36,974 bases of DNA from Verrucomicrobiota bacterium (GTDB lineage: Bacteria; Verrucomicrobiota; Kiritimatiellia; RFP12; UBA1067), in contig JAEEZC010000370.1 of assembly GCA_016288465.1 (NCBI GenBank), positions 1-36,974 of the forward strand, in the 5' to 3' direction. Shown piece after piece: positions 1-7,771 of this stretch. How positions within the stretch are numbered: the stretch's first letter is position 1; each line of letters starts with the position of its first letter. The notes below the pieces were generated by a model. The model saw only the letters and a program-made list of their open reading frames with translations, ran no database searches and was not told where the DNA came from. The position numbers were made by a program, and so were the translations under genes.

Positions 1-1578
1 TCGCACGAGACGACGTCGTTCGGCGTGGCTCGTCGCAAGTGGGTCCACATTTTGGTCCGAAGCCGTGGATCGTTTACCGTTTCGTTGGACGGACGGAGCG
101 TGATCGATTCGTCCTCCGGGCGAAAGGAGACGTTCCGTGAAGTGGAGCCCGGCGATCACTGCGTCGAAGTCGACGGCATCGCAGAGGGCGACGAGATCTG
201 CGTCCGCACCATACCCGAGTTGCTGAACTACGCGCCTAGGCCTAGCCGCATCGCCGAGATTGAACCGTTCGATTGGGAGTTTCAGAAGAGGTATGCGCTG
301 CCTGCCGTGACGACGATGAACGGCGGCGCCATGCCGTCCGAACCGGATGAGCTGTCCGCCTACCGCGCCAGCGGACGCAGGTGGCTTGACAATCTCATGA
401 CGACGAAGCCGAAATCGGCCGACGACATAGCCGCGCGGCTGGCGTCCGCAGCCGCGATGACGGCCCCGTGCTTTGACGGAGTTACGTGCGACGAGCAGTT
501 CTGCGGACGCGACGAAGTCAATGCGCTGTATATGCTGGGACTGCGCAAATACGACCTCGACGCGAGGCCCGAACGCTCTATATACACGTGGCTCGTCGGC
601 AAGCCGATGAGCGGCATATTCGACGCGGAGTTTCTCTCGGACTGCGCCAACGTCTCGCTAGGAAGGGGCATGGTGATCACCGAGACGTACTGCAGGTCGC
701 GCTCGACCGAGGAGGCTGCCAAGGTGTACATAGAGTCGTACATCTGCGAGAAGATGCGGAGGTACCTGGCCGCGTGGCCGTCGGCGGCGCCGTCCATGGG
801 CATGGTTCTCGGCAACTTCGTGCAGTCGCCGATCCTGTCCTTGCACCATCACTGCGAGATTGACTACAGATACTATCTGGACATGCAGCTCAACGCGCTT
901 GCGAACGACCCGGCCTTCGACGGACTCGGGCTAGCGGGCTACTGGGGCAGCTACTATCTCGACGAGGACGCTTTCCGCTGGTGCTTTCGCCTTCTGCGTC
1001 ATTACTGCGTCGAGGGGAACACGGACATGCTCAGCGAACGTCATGGGCTGAAGTGCCGTCCGGGCCATCTGAAGAACGCCGACTTCAGAAAGGGACTCGA
1101 AGGTTGGACGGCTTCCGGCGCCGTGTCGGTCGGCGTGGTCAAGGACTTCGGCGAGCGCAGCTTGGGACTGTACGGAGGCGCAGACGGCGTAGGCGACGAG
1201 TTCGCCGTCCTCGAGCGCGGAGACGTCCCTAATCGTCTTTCGCAGAAGATCGTTGGGCTAGTTCCGGGCGAGACGTATTCGCTGCAGTTCGTCTCCTTCG
1301 ACGCCGACGACGCGGCGGCGCACCGCTTTTCGCCGAAGAGGATCGCTGTCGACGCGACGTTGACCGGCGTGGACATCCAGAAAGAGCGTTCCTGGACGCA
1401 TGTTGACAGACGGGCGAAGACACGGCATGGCGTGAAGAGTGACGCCAGGGTGAATTTCAGCCGCATCGTGTTCACTGCGAACGCGCCTTCGGCCGAGCTT
1501 TCCTTCGCGGACGCTGCCGCCAAGCCGGGCGATCGAACCGGAGTCAACTGGATCCACGTCGTGAGGGTGCTGGAATGA
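1..1578 (+). CDS. Glycosidase-like protein with C-terminal jelly-roll domain, 5'-truncated
   Basis: The reading frame is open to the left edge, so the gene probably begins outside the window; the first in-window start candidate is GTG at 25, which would give 517 residues. Residues below are counted from that GTG. The first 80 residues look like the end of a beta-sandwich. Residues about 90-345 are rich in Trp/Tyr and resemble the TIM barrel of secreted glycoside hydrolases, with a GLAGYWGSYYLDED segment near 300-315. From about 350, NADFRKGLEGW opens a carbohydrate-binding-type jelly roll that runs to the C-terminus. I recognise no specific family and no certain catalytic pair. Its stop overlaps the next start as ATGA, so it is co-translated with the metallo-beta-lactamase-fold protein. 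It probably acts outside the cytoplasm on glycans, but that is inference. Confidence 0.6.
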   Translation, partial: SHETTSFGVARRKWVHILVRSRGSFTVSLDGRSVIDSSSGRKETFREVEPGDHCVEVDGIAEGDEICVRTIPELLNYAPRPSRIAEIEPFDWEFQKRYALPAVTTMNGGAMPSEPDELSAYRASGRRWLDNLMTTKPKSADDIAARLASAAAMTAPCFDGVTCDEQFCGRDEVNALYMLGLRKYDLDARPERSIYTWLVGKPMSGIFDAEFLSDCANVSLGRGMVITETYCRSRSTEEAAKVYIESYICEKMRRYLAAWPSAAPSMGMVLGNFVQSPILSLHHHCEIDYRYYLDMQLNALANDPAFDGLGLAGYWGSYYLDEDAFRWCFRLLRHYCVEGNTDMLSERHGLKCRPGHLKNADFRKGLEGWTASGAVSVGVVKDFGERSLGLYGGADGVGDEFAVLERGDVPNRLSQKIVGLVPGETYSLQFVSFDADDAAAHRFSPKRIAVDATLTGVDIQKERSWTHVDRRAKTRHGVKSDARVNFSRIVFTANAPSAELSFADAAAKPGDRTGVNWIHVVRVLE

Positions 1579-2834
1579 GCTCCGGAATTGGCAGAAGGGC
1601 GTTCATAGCGTCCGGCGCCGCCGCGCTGGCGCTCGGCCCTGCGGGATGTCAGTCGCGGTCCTGCGTCGGCCACAGTCTTCCCGATTGGCGCCAGGGCGAG
1701 CTGGACATTCACTTCATCCACACTGGCGTCGGCGAGCAGACGTTCTTCATCTTTCCCGATGGCACGACGATGCTGCTCGACTGCGGCGACACGCACCACG
1801 AGAAGTACATGAAGGACGTTCCGCCGCGTCCCGACGGATCGCGCTACGGAGGCGAGTGGGTCAGCCGCTACATCCGGCGCGTCGTTCCCTTCGGACGCCG
1901 CGAGATCGACTACGCGATGGTGTCGCACTGGCACGGCGACCACACAGGCGACCTCGCGTTCGGAGGCAGGAGGACTCCTGACGGGCGCGTCGTCTGCGGA
2001 ATCCCGCTTGTCGCCGAGGACTTCTTCTTTCGACACTACTTCGACCACCAGTATCCGAAGATCGGCGAATATGCGCTGGACCCCGACCCTGGCGCGCTGA
2101 GGCTGATGCGCGAGTGGATTCCCCACGCCGTCGCGCAGGGAATGAGGCCGCATCGCCTCGAAGTCGGCGCAAACGACCAGATACGCCTTCTGCACGACGC
2201 GTCGGCGTTCCCGCAGTTCGATGTGCGCAACATCGCGGCGAACGGCGTCGTGTGGGACGGAGCCGGTGGCGTGGTCGACGCGGCGGCAGCGCATGTTCGC
2301 CGGACTGGTAGGGACGCCATTCACGAAAACAGGCTTTCGTCGGCCATTCGGATACGGTACGGGCGCTTTTCCTTCTATTCGGGCGGCGACAACGAGCTTA
2401 CCATGGTCGGACCGGACGGACGGGAGATGGACTGGGAGGGAATGATCGGTCGTGCGACCGGGCCAGTCGATGTGTGCAAGACGAACCATCACGCAGGCGT
2501 CTTCGGAATGCGGCACGAGTTCGTTCGCGAGGTCCGCGCCCAGGTGTATCTTTCAAGCGTCTGGCAGGCGGGGATGGTGGACCAAAAGTCTCTCTCGTCC
2601 ATGTGCTCCCGCGAGCTGTACTCTGGCGACCGCATTGTGTGCTTCGGCGACATCGCCGACATCCGGCGCGGCGTGGCAGACGCATATGGCGACGATATCA
2701 TGCCGCCCGGGCACGTGGTCGTTCGGGCCGCGCCAGGCGGCGACACGTTCCGTGTGTTCTCGCTTTCCACGAAAGACGAGAACATGACAGTGCTTTCCGA
2801 TAGGCATTTCGTTTCCAGAACGCCGAAATCATGA
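1575..2834 (+). CDS. Secreted metallo-beta-lactamase-fold hydrolase (Tat/lipoprotein leader)
   Basis: A 419-residue protein. It starts with a GRRAFIASG leader that combines a twin-arginine-like pair with a hydrophobic stretch ending in GPAGC, so it is probably exported and perhaps lipid-anchored at Cys25. The metal-binding motif SHWHGDH (HxHxDH, His118, His120, Asp122, His123) is intact, preceded by the MLLDCGD strand typical of the fold, and a later NHHAG segment could give another metal ligand. The overall layout resembles the ComEC/Rec2-type hydrolase domain found as a stand-alone protein, but the substrate cannot be read from the sequence. ATG at 1575 overlaps the TGA of the upstream glycosidase-like gene, so the two are translationally coupled. 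A role in processing a phosphate or sulfate ester linked to the glycan target is possible and unproven. Confidence 0.75.
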   Translation: MSSGIGRRAFIASGAAALALGPAGCQSRSCVGHSLPDWRQGELDIHFIHTGVGEQTFFIFPDGTTMLLDCGDTHHEKYMKDVPPRPDGSRYGGEWVSRYIRRVVPFGRREIDYAMVSHWHGDHTGDLAFGGRRTPDGRVVCGIPLVAEDFFFRHYFDHQYPKIGEYALDPDPGALRLMREWIPHAVAQGMRPHRLEVGANDQIRLLHDASAFPQFDVRNIAANGVVWDGAGGVVDAAAAHVRRTGRDAIHENRLSSAIRIRYGRFSFYSGGDNELTMVGPDGREMDWEGMIGRATGPVDVCKTNHHAGVFGMRHEFVREVRAQVYLSSVWQAGMVDQKSLSSMCSRELYSGDRIVCFGDIADIRRGVADAYGDDIMPPGHVVVRAAPGGDTFRVFSLSTKDENMTVLSDRHFVSRTPKS

Positions 2835-2963
2835 AAAGCACAGTCCGCCCTTATGGCCGTGAACGACTGAGCTGCCGCATATGCGGAACAGGTAACAGGA
2901 AAGAAGGTACAACTAGCTTGAGAAAAATGGCGCTAGGAGGGGCGTTTTAGCAATGTAACAGGC

Positions 2964-3201
2964 GTGTCTCGCCGCTTTCCTAGGCGTGTTTTGGACCTTT
3001 CCTACCCGTGTACGCAGCGTTTCCTATGCGTGTTCGGTAGAGTTTTGACGTCATTATACTATAGAAGTGACGTCACTTCAATGGTATATTGACGTCACTT
3101 CACCACAGAAGTGACGTCAAAACGCCTCCGTACACAGGCAGGGGATGCCGCGTACACAGTTAGGGAATGCCGCGTACATGCGCTGGGCAAGTTCCGTTCA
3201 C
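2964..3201. repeat. 22-bp-pitch dyad-symmetric site array, copy 1
   Basis: Twelve short sites lie at a constant 22-bp pitch within each block. Four GTGT(ACG) sites start at 2964, 2986, 3008 and 3030. Four exact TGACGTCA palindromes start at 3046, 3068, 3090 and 3112. Four sites of the reverse-complement form (CGTACAC type) start at 3129, 3151, 3173 and 3195. The whole array is symmetric about 3082/3083. The arm unit reads roughly GTGTACGCGG-N2-TTTCCTA-N2-C. The core contains a perfect 12-bp stem with a 6-nt loop (TGACGTCACTTC-N6-GAAGTGACGTCA, 3090-3119). A near-identical copy lies at 36760-36974. Since 22 bp is close to two helical turns, all sites face one side of the DNA. It could be a multi-operator array, a nucleoid or partition site, a fold-back mobile repeat, or a long hairpin RNA. 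Confidence 0.9.
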
Positions 3202-3350
3202 GCACGTCGGGACCGATTAAGGTGCGCGATTGCCGTGCCCTTCGTCCGCCAATTGGACGGAAATGCTGGTAGGGGAGAGCCGTGGTCAGGGAATCAATGG
3301 AAGCCAACAAGTGCAGTTGGTTCGCCATAGCGATGCGAAATATGCTACAA

Positions 3351-3365
3351 AATGCTGACAGCATT
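3351..3365. promoter_or_regulatory. Operator-like perfect dyad overlapping the -35 of the kinase promoter
   Basis: AATGCTG-A-CAGCATT is a 15-bp perfect dyad (3351-3357 and 3359-3365). Its right half overlaps the first bases of the -35 box TTGACA. A protein bound here would occlude RNA polymerase, so repression of the kinase operon is the simplest reading. The binding protein is unknown. Confidence 0.5.
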
Positions 3366-3393
3366 GACAATCCGCCGGGCGATGGGGTATACT
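3364..3393 (+). promoter_or_regulatory. Promoter of the kinase-sigma operon, apparently leaderless
   Basis: TTGACA (3364-3369), an 18-bp spacer and TATACT (3388-3393) make a near-consensus housekeeping promoter. The kinase start codon GTG at 3404 is only 10 nt beyond the -10 box, so the transcript would begin about 3-4 nt before the start codon. There is no Shine-Dalgarno sequence, which agrees with a leaderless mRNA. Confidence 0.7.
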
Positions 3394-3403
3394 GTCCCTC
3401 GAA

Positions 3404-4519
3404 GTGGAGGCGGGAGAAAGTATAGACGGATACCGCGTGTTGCGTCGGCTTGGAGCCGGCGGCATGGGCGAGGTGTATGAAGCCGAAGACGGAGACGGCG
3501 CACACGTCGCCGTCAAGCTGTTCGCCGCCGAAGGCTCGAAGGCCGACTTCTACCGCCGTCGATTCCTTGCCGAAGCCCGGCTCCTCTCGCGTCTCTCGCA
3601 TCCACGCCTCGTCAAGGTCCGCGACTTCGGCGTTGACGACGGAACTCAGCGCCCATATCTCGTGATGAACCTCGTCCTCGACGCGTACGGGCGTGCTAGG
3701 ACGCTTGCCGAGGTCATGCCGGACGAGGCCGACGAGGAGCGGCTTGCCCTCTGGTTCCGCGACCTTGTCTCCGTCATCGACTACATCCACGCCGAAGGGG
3801 TCGTCCATCGTGACGTCAAGCTTAACAACATGCTCGTCGATTCCTCGGGACATGCCGTTCTGGCAGACTTCGGCATCTCCCGCGTCTGCGACGAGCGTCT
3901 TCGGCAGGAAATCGACGTCACCAAGACCATGCTCACGGGAACGACATCCGAACGGCATGTGCTTGGCACGCGCGGCTACATGGCTCCGGAAATCCTTTGC
4001 GGCGAGGCGGCCTCGGCCGCGTCTGACGCCTACGCGCTCGCAGCGAGCTTCTTCCGCCTTCTCACTGGGGTGTGGTACGACCCCAACCTTGGCGTCGGCG
4101 GTGCGCGGGAGTCTGGCCGGCACGTGCTCGGGCTCGCCGACATGCTGGATTCCTTCGAATACAACTGGACGGACGTACTCGGCGCGATGCTCGTCGCCGA
4201 TCCAGCCCGTCGTGCGTCCGCGCTCGCACCGCTTGCGAAGTCGCTTGGGCCGAAATCCGCGTCCGGGCGCAGAGCCTGGCGCCGGGTCGCCGCAGCCGTC
4301 GCAGCCGCGGCAGTTGCGGCGATTGCGCTTGCACTCGCGCTTGCGACGCGGATACCCCGCGCAGACGAGCCTTCCGGGTCCGTGACCGAGCCTCTGCCGC
4401 GCAAGGAGGAGATCGCTGCGCGGTCTCTTCCGAAGATACCGCCGAAGCCGTCCCCGAGGCGGCGTCCCGGACTTACGGACGGACTCTTCGCGACGCCGCG
4501 ATTCATGGAGAGTCTTTGA
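3404..4519 (+). CDS. Membrane-anchored Ser/Thr protein kinase (PknB-like)
   Basis: A 371-residue Hanks-type kinase. The glycine loop is LGAGGMGEV (16-24), the ATP lysine is Lys38 in VAVKLF, the helix-C glutamate is probably Glu57, the catalytic loop is HRDVKLNN (His135, Asp137, Asn142), the metal motif is DFG (155-157), and the activation segment ends at GTRGYMAPE. All catalytic residues are present, so it should be active. One Ala/Leu-rich membrane span lies at about 294-315, followed by a 55-residue Pro/Arg-rich tail outside the membrane with no PASTA repeats. The GTG start at 3404 is the only one that keeps the glycine loop, since the upstream frame meets a stop at 3365-3367. The gene ends in TGATG, sharing one base with the sigma-factor start, so the kinase probably signals to that sigma factor. 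Confidence 0.92.
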   Translation: MEAGESIDGYRVLRRLGAGGMGEVYEAEDGDGAHVAVKLFAAEGSKADFYRRRFLAEARLLSRLSHPRLVKVRDFGVDDGTQRPYLVMNLVLDAYGRARTLAEVMPDEADEERLALWFRDLVSVIDYIHAEGVVHRDVKLNNMLVDSSGHAVLADFGISRVCDERLRQEIDVTKTMLTGTTSERHVLGTRGYMAPEILCGEAASAASDAYALAASFFRLLTGVWYDPNLGVGGARESGRHVLGLADMLDSFEYNWTDVLGAMLVADPARRASALAPLAKSLGPKSASGRRAWRRVAAAVAAAAVAAIALALALATRIPRADEPSGSVTEPLPRKEEIAARSLPKIPPKPSPRRRPGLTDGLFATPRFMESL

Positions 4520-5127
4520 TGTCCGCGTTCCCCGAGACCCCATGCACGCTTCTCGTCAAGCTCGCAGCCGAGATGACCGAAAGGTCTGACGAGTTCGCCT
4601 GGCAGAGGTTCTTCGAACTGTACCAGCCGGCGATCGTCAAGTTCGCGGAGAGCCAGGGCGCGGCGGCGGACTCGGAGGACATCGCCCAGAAGATACTGCT
4701 GAAGCTCGTCGATGTGCTGCGCGCGGGGCGCTATTCTGGCGAGGCAGGCCATTTCAGGAGCTATCTCGCGACGCTCATACGGCGCGAGGTGATAGATTTC
4801 TGGCGTGCGGCGAAGGCTCGCGGCGGCGGGCGCATGGTGTCGCTGGACAACGATGACGCGGCGGTCGAGCCTGCGGTCGAGTCGGAGACAGTTGCGCTCA
4901 TCGACGCCAAGTGGCGACTGGCGCGGCACGAGGCGGCGGTGGAGCACGTGCTCACGCGCACGATGCTGCCTGCGAAGACCAAGGCGATATTCCGGGCCTA
5001 CGCGGTCGACGAGGAGCCGATGAAGTCCGTTGCCGCGCGCTTCGGGGTCTCCGAGGACGTCGTGTACCAGACAAAGAGCCGTGTCGCGCGCATGGTCGCC
5101 GCAATAGAGTCCGAGATGGACGGCTGA
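4519..5127 (+). CDS. ECF-like sigma-70 family RNA polymerase sigma factor
   Basis: A 202-residue protein with the two-domain plan of ECF sigma factors. Region 2 lies at about residues 20-100 (DSEDIAQKILLKLVDVL, then a helix ending in RREVIDFWRAAK). A linker at about 105-135 is acidic. The region 4 helix-turn-helix lies at about 150-195 (MKSVAARFGVSEDVVYQTKSRVARMV). The ATG at 4519 overlaps the kinase stop as TGATG and fits the N-terminus of the family, so I prefer it over longer in-frame extensions that run through the kinase gene. Pairs of Ser/Thr kinase and ECF-type sigma factor are known from Planctomycetes and relatives, where phosphorylation is thought to control the sigma factor. Such control is inferred here. 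No anti-sigma factor gene is present next to it. Confidence 0.88.
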   Translation: MSAFPETPCTLLVKLAAEMTERSDEFAWQRFFELYQPAIVKFAESQGAAADSEDIAQKILLKLVDVLRAGRYSGEAGHFRSYLATLIRREVIDFWRAAKARGGGRMVSLDNDDAAVEPAVESETVALIDAKWRLARHEAAVEHVLTRTMLPAKTKAIFRAYAVDEEPMKSVAARFGVSEDVVYQTKSRVARMVAAIESEMDG

Positions 5128-5212
5128 AAACTTTTTTGAAAAAACCTTGTCAGAGGCTTGCGCTGCGTCCGTTTCCTTGATTGCGGCGATAGCCGAGAAA
5201 GGAAAATACGAA

Positions 5213-6400
5213 ATGAAGAGTCTGATAGTTGTGGCGGCCATTTGCGCGGCGTTTTGCGCAGGGGCTTTGCCGACGAGGGATGCGCTGGAAGCGGCGCGGC
5301 CAAGGGTGGAGAAGCTGTCCATGGGAATCGTGGACAAGCTCAGGTCCGGGGGGCTGAAGCCGGGCGAAGGGGCGGATGCGCTCGTCGCGCTTGCGGACGC
5401 AGAGGCGGGGGAGGCCGAGAAGCTGCTCCTCCTGAACGCCGCGCTGCGCCTGCACATGCGCGGCGGCGACATCGCCGGCGCGAAGGTCGTGGCGGACAAG
5501 CTCAAGTCCGACGTGAAGGGCCTCACGGTCGCGCAGCTGAACGACATGATGCTGGAGGAGTCCGGCAACTTCTGCGCGGCACTGCTTGGCGAGGACGAGG
5601 ATGCTGCACCCGCCGTGAACGGAAAGGAATGGCATGTGGACAAGTCGCGTCTTGAGAAGGACGGACTGACCGTCACCTCGCTGGATGAGCTGAGGAGGTG
5701 CGATCGCTCCAAGGTCGTGCGGCTCTATCTGCGCGGGGCAAAGGGCGTGACGGCCAAGGACCTGAAGGGACTGACTGGGATCCGTGCGCTCGATCTCTCC
5801 GAGACGGGCATTGACGCAATTCCCCCGTCCGTCTTCAGTCTGAAGACGCTCCGGTGGCTCTGGCTTGCGCGGAACCCGATAAAAGAAGTGCCCCTCGAGA
5901 TCCGCAATCTTGCTTCCCTGACATATCTCAATCTGGACGGTACGCAGGTTGACCGGATCCCCGACGGACTGATCGGCCTTGGCTCATTCCGCTATCTGCG
6001 CATGAACGACACGCCTCTTGACGACGGCGTCTTCACGGACGCGGCAGGTGAGACTCGTAGCCGTTTCGTCGAAACGCTCAGCCAGTTGAAGCTAAGGCGG
6101 CTGTACGCAAGGAGCACCAAGATCACGAGGATGCCGTCGTCAGGCTCGTTCGGCGAGCTGACGGACTTGGACGTCGGCAGGACGAAGCTCGCGGAAATCT
6201 CCCCGGACTGGAAGTGGCTGGGCGGACTCCGGACGGTCTCGTTCGCCGGATGCCCGAAGCTCGTCCGGTTCCCCGAGGGGCTCGGCGGCTTGTCCAACGT
6301 GCAGGTCGTCGACATCTCGGGTACGCCGATGGCGAAGGACAAGGATGAGATAGCGCGCGTTCGCCGCGCGTTCGGAGAGAAGACGACGGTTATCTACTGA
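5213..6400 (+). CDS. Secreted leucine-rich-repeat protein
   Basis: A 395-residue protein. I start it at the ATG at 5213 because MKSLIVVAAICAAFCAGA is a good signal peptide and GGAAA lies just upstream; an in-frame start at 5147 would add 22 residues before the signal. Residues about 20-130 are helical and Ala/Leu/Glu-rich. From about 155 onward there are seven or eight leucine-rich repeats of the form LxxLxLxxTxIxxIPxxI (IRALDLSETGIDAIP, LRWLWLARNPIKEVP, LTYLNLDGTQVDRIP and so on). The protein probably sits in the periplasm or on the surface and binds another protein. It lies 85 bp downstream of the sigma-factor gene and is probably in the same operon, so it may be a target or sensor part of the kinase-sigma system. 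Confidence 0.82.
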   Translation: MKSLIVVAAICAAFCAGALPTRDALEAARPRVEKLSMGIVDKLRSGGLKPGEGADALVALADAEAGEAEKLLLLNAALRLHMRGGDIAGAKVVADKLKSDVKGLTVAQLNDMMLEESGNFCAALLGEDEDAAPAVNGKEWHVDKSRLEKDGLTVTSLDELRRCDRSKVVRLYLRGAKGVTAKDLKGLTGIRALDLSETGIDAIPPSVFSLKTLRWLWLARNPIKEVPLEIRNLASLTYLNLDGTQVDRIPDGLIGLGSFRYLRMNDTPLDDGVFTDAAGETRSRFVETLSQLKLRRLYARSTKITRMPSSGSFGELTDLDVGRTKLAEISPDWKWLGGLRTVSFAGCPKLVRFPEGLGGLSNVQVVDISGTPMAKDKDEIARVRRAFGEKTTVIY

Positions 6401-6426
6401 TGATTCAAACGGAAAAGGAGCTTAAA

Positions 6427-7548
6427 ATGAACTTCACCTTAAGGAATCTTTTTGCAGCGCTCGCCGCGGCAGGGACGCTTCTCGCATCGGCCGAAGACGA
6501 GAATGACCAGGACAACTGGAGCTCCGCCTCCAAATACAACCGCAACCCGTCGCTTATCGCGGCGCTCTGCCAGGATTTCGTCGACGATGCGGGCGAAAAG
6601 GCCGTGTCTGATTTCGGACTGGGCATACTCGAAGGGGCGGACGGACTCTTCGGTTTCGCGTCTGACGACTACTCGGAGGAGCCGCCGCCAAACCCGATGT
6701 ATCCTGAACCTCTGGAGAAGGACGCGCTGTATTTCGGTGGAACCGACTTGGGACGCTACATCCCAGAGACGCTCGTCCTGAACGACGGGGTGCGGCCAGA
6801 CGTCTCCGTTGTCACGCAAAACTGCCTTGCGGACGGCAACTACATGGCCGTGATTCGCGAGAGGTACGGCAAGAAGTGCGCCATCCCCTCCGAAGACGAA
6901 CACAGGGATGCGTTTCGCAAGTTCGTGGAGGGTGTGCAGTCCGGCAAGATTGATGCACGCGATGCCGTGACGATAGGCGACGGCAAAGCTACGATCACCG
7001 GTACTCTCGCCGTGATGAAGCTCAACGAAATTCTCGCGAAGCATGTCTTCGAGAAGAACAAGGGCAAGCACGCCATGTACGTCCAGGAGTCCTATCACGT
7101 TGAATGGATGTACGACTACATGACGCCGCACGGACTTGTGACGAAGCTCAACGCGGAGAAGTCCGGCGCCGTTTCGAAGGCGGAGGTGCGCGAAAGCGCC
7201 GAGTTCTGGGACTGGATGACGAAGCGTCTCCTTTCAAACAAGGAGTTTGCACAGCGCCGGGCCGAATCGTGGCGCAAGGGAGCGGACGGGAAGAGGGAGG
7301 ATTATCATCGCCTGGTGGTGCGGGGCTTTGCCAAGCTGCGCCTTACACACGCGAAATTGTACAGCCGAGCCAAGAACGGCGCGGCGTTTGCAGAGGCCAT
7401 CCGCCAGGCTGTCGCCATTGATCCGCTAGATCCTGAAACGGGTTGGTATTATTCCTGGCTCCTCAAGGCAAGCAAGCTCAACGCCGGAAGGGACGACTAT
7501 CGCGGCTACACAGAGAAATTCGGCGGCAGCACCGCTGGTTGGCGCTGA
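6427..7548 (+). CDS. Secreted protein resembling the C-terminal part of DUF2723-type proteins
   Basis: A 373-residue protein. The start at 6427 is chosen because AAGGAG (6415-6420) precedes it at good spacing and the N-terminus is a signal peptide (NFTLRNLFAALAAAGTLLASA). The central part, with ALYFGGTDLGRYIPET, GVRPDVSVVTQNCLADGNYM, a long gap, and YVQESYHVEWMYDYMTPHG, matches from memory the soluble tail found at the end of large membrane proteins with a DUF2723 glycosyltransferase-like domain in PVC bacteria. Here it stands alone without membrane segments. The last 100 residues are helical and TPR-like (KLYSRAKNGAAFAEAIRQAVAIDPLDP spans one repeat in two parts). It follows the LRR gene by 26 bp, so it is in the kinase-sigma operon. 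Function unknown. Confidence 0.7.
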   Translation: MNFTLRNLFAALAAAGTLLASAEDENDQDNWSSASKYNRNPSLIAALCQDFVDDAGEKAVSDFGLGILEGADGLFGFASDDYSEEPPPNPMYPEPLEKDALYFGGTDLGRYIPETLVLNDGVRPDVSVVTQNCLADGNYMAVIRERYGKKCAIPSEDEHRDAFRKFVEGVQSGKIDARDAVTIGDGKATITGTLAVMKLNEILAKHVFEKNKGKHAMYVQESYHVEWMYDYMTPHGLVTKLNAEKSGAVSKAEVRESAEFWDWMTKRLLSNKEFAQRRAESWRKGADGKREDYHRLVVRGFAKLRLTHAKLYSRAKNGAAFAEAIRQAVAIDPLDPETGWYYSWLLKASKLNAGRDDYRGYTEKFGGSTAGWR

Positions 7549-7609
7549 CTTTTGACGGGCAACGGGCCGTGCAGCCGCGCGTAACGCCGACGTACGGTCC
7601 CTGCCCATT

Positions 7610-7647
7610 ATGGCGGTTGAGGCCCCTTTGTGTGTTTCAGCCGCCAT
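7610..7647 (+). terminator. Possible terminator-like hairpin after the kinase operon
   Basis: ATGGCGGTTGA (7610-7620) can pair with TCAGCCGCCAT (7637-7647): an 11-bp stem with one G-U wobble and a 16-nt loop. It lies 62 bp past the last gene of the kinase operon. There is no run of T after it, so intrinsic termination is only a possibility. Confidence 0.3.
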
Positions 7648-7706
7648 GGCTATCCCGCGAAAGTGCGCAACCACTTTGGCCTAGAGACGACAATATGCTA
7701 TGAACT

Positions 7707-7771
7707 GAGGGGGGACTAGCCCCCGTCATGGCCTTTTGAGGCGTTGTGACTGCCTTTTCGCGAGATTCGGG
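7707..7771 (-). repeat. Extragenic repeat (REP-like), single inverted copy
   Basis: Read on the minus strand this stretch matches the repeat unit found twice in tandem at 36478-36623: a GAATCTCGCGAAAAG-type box, then CAAAAGGCCATGACGGGG and a short GC palindrome. The end with the palindrome (GGGGGG-ACTA-GCCCCC, 7709-7724) forms a compact hairpin. Such compact GGGGAC-type palindromes resemble REP elements mobilised by RAYT transposases, but no such gene is in the window. Confidence 0.75.

Larger units (their letters stand above)
2835..3403. other. Non-coding interval with dyad array and kinase promoter
   Basis: This 569-bp gap has no credible gene. It holds a perfect 12-bp palindrome (CCGCATATGCGG, 2875-2886) just after the metallo-hydrolase gene, the 22-bp-pitch dyad array at 2964-3201, and the promoter and operator-like dyad of the kinase operon at 3351-3393. 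Between 3202 and 3350 I see only a weak inverted repeat around 3250 (CGTCC-N7-GGACG). Confidence 0.7.

Noticed and set aside
2964-3201. CRISPR array
   Set aside because: The units are 22 bp with degenerate sequence, change orientation across a centre, and have no unique spacers; no cas genes are present.
2964-3201. Integron attC site
   Set aside because: The large palindrome invited this, but there are no paired core sites of GTTRRRY type at its ends, no integrase, and the 22-bp phase is foreign to attC.
4030-5712. 560-codon open frame on the minus strand
   Set aside because: It lies antisense to the kinase, sigma and LRR genes, all of which have clear family motifs; its translation is Ser/Ala/Arg-rich with no motif. 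It is a high-GC shadow.
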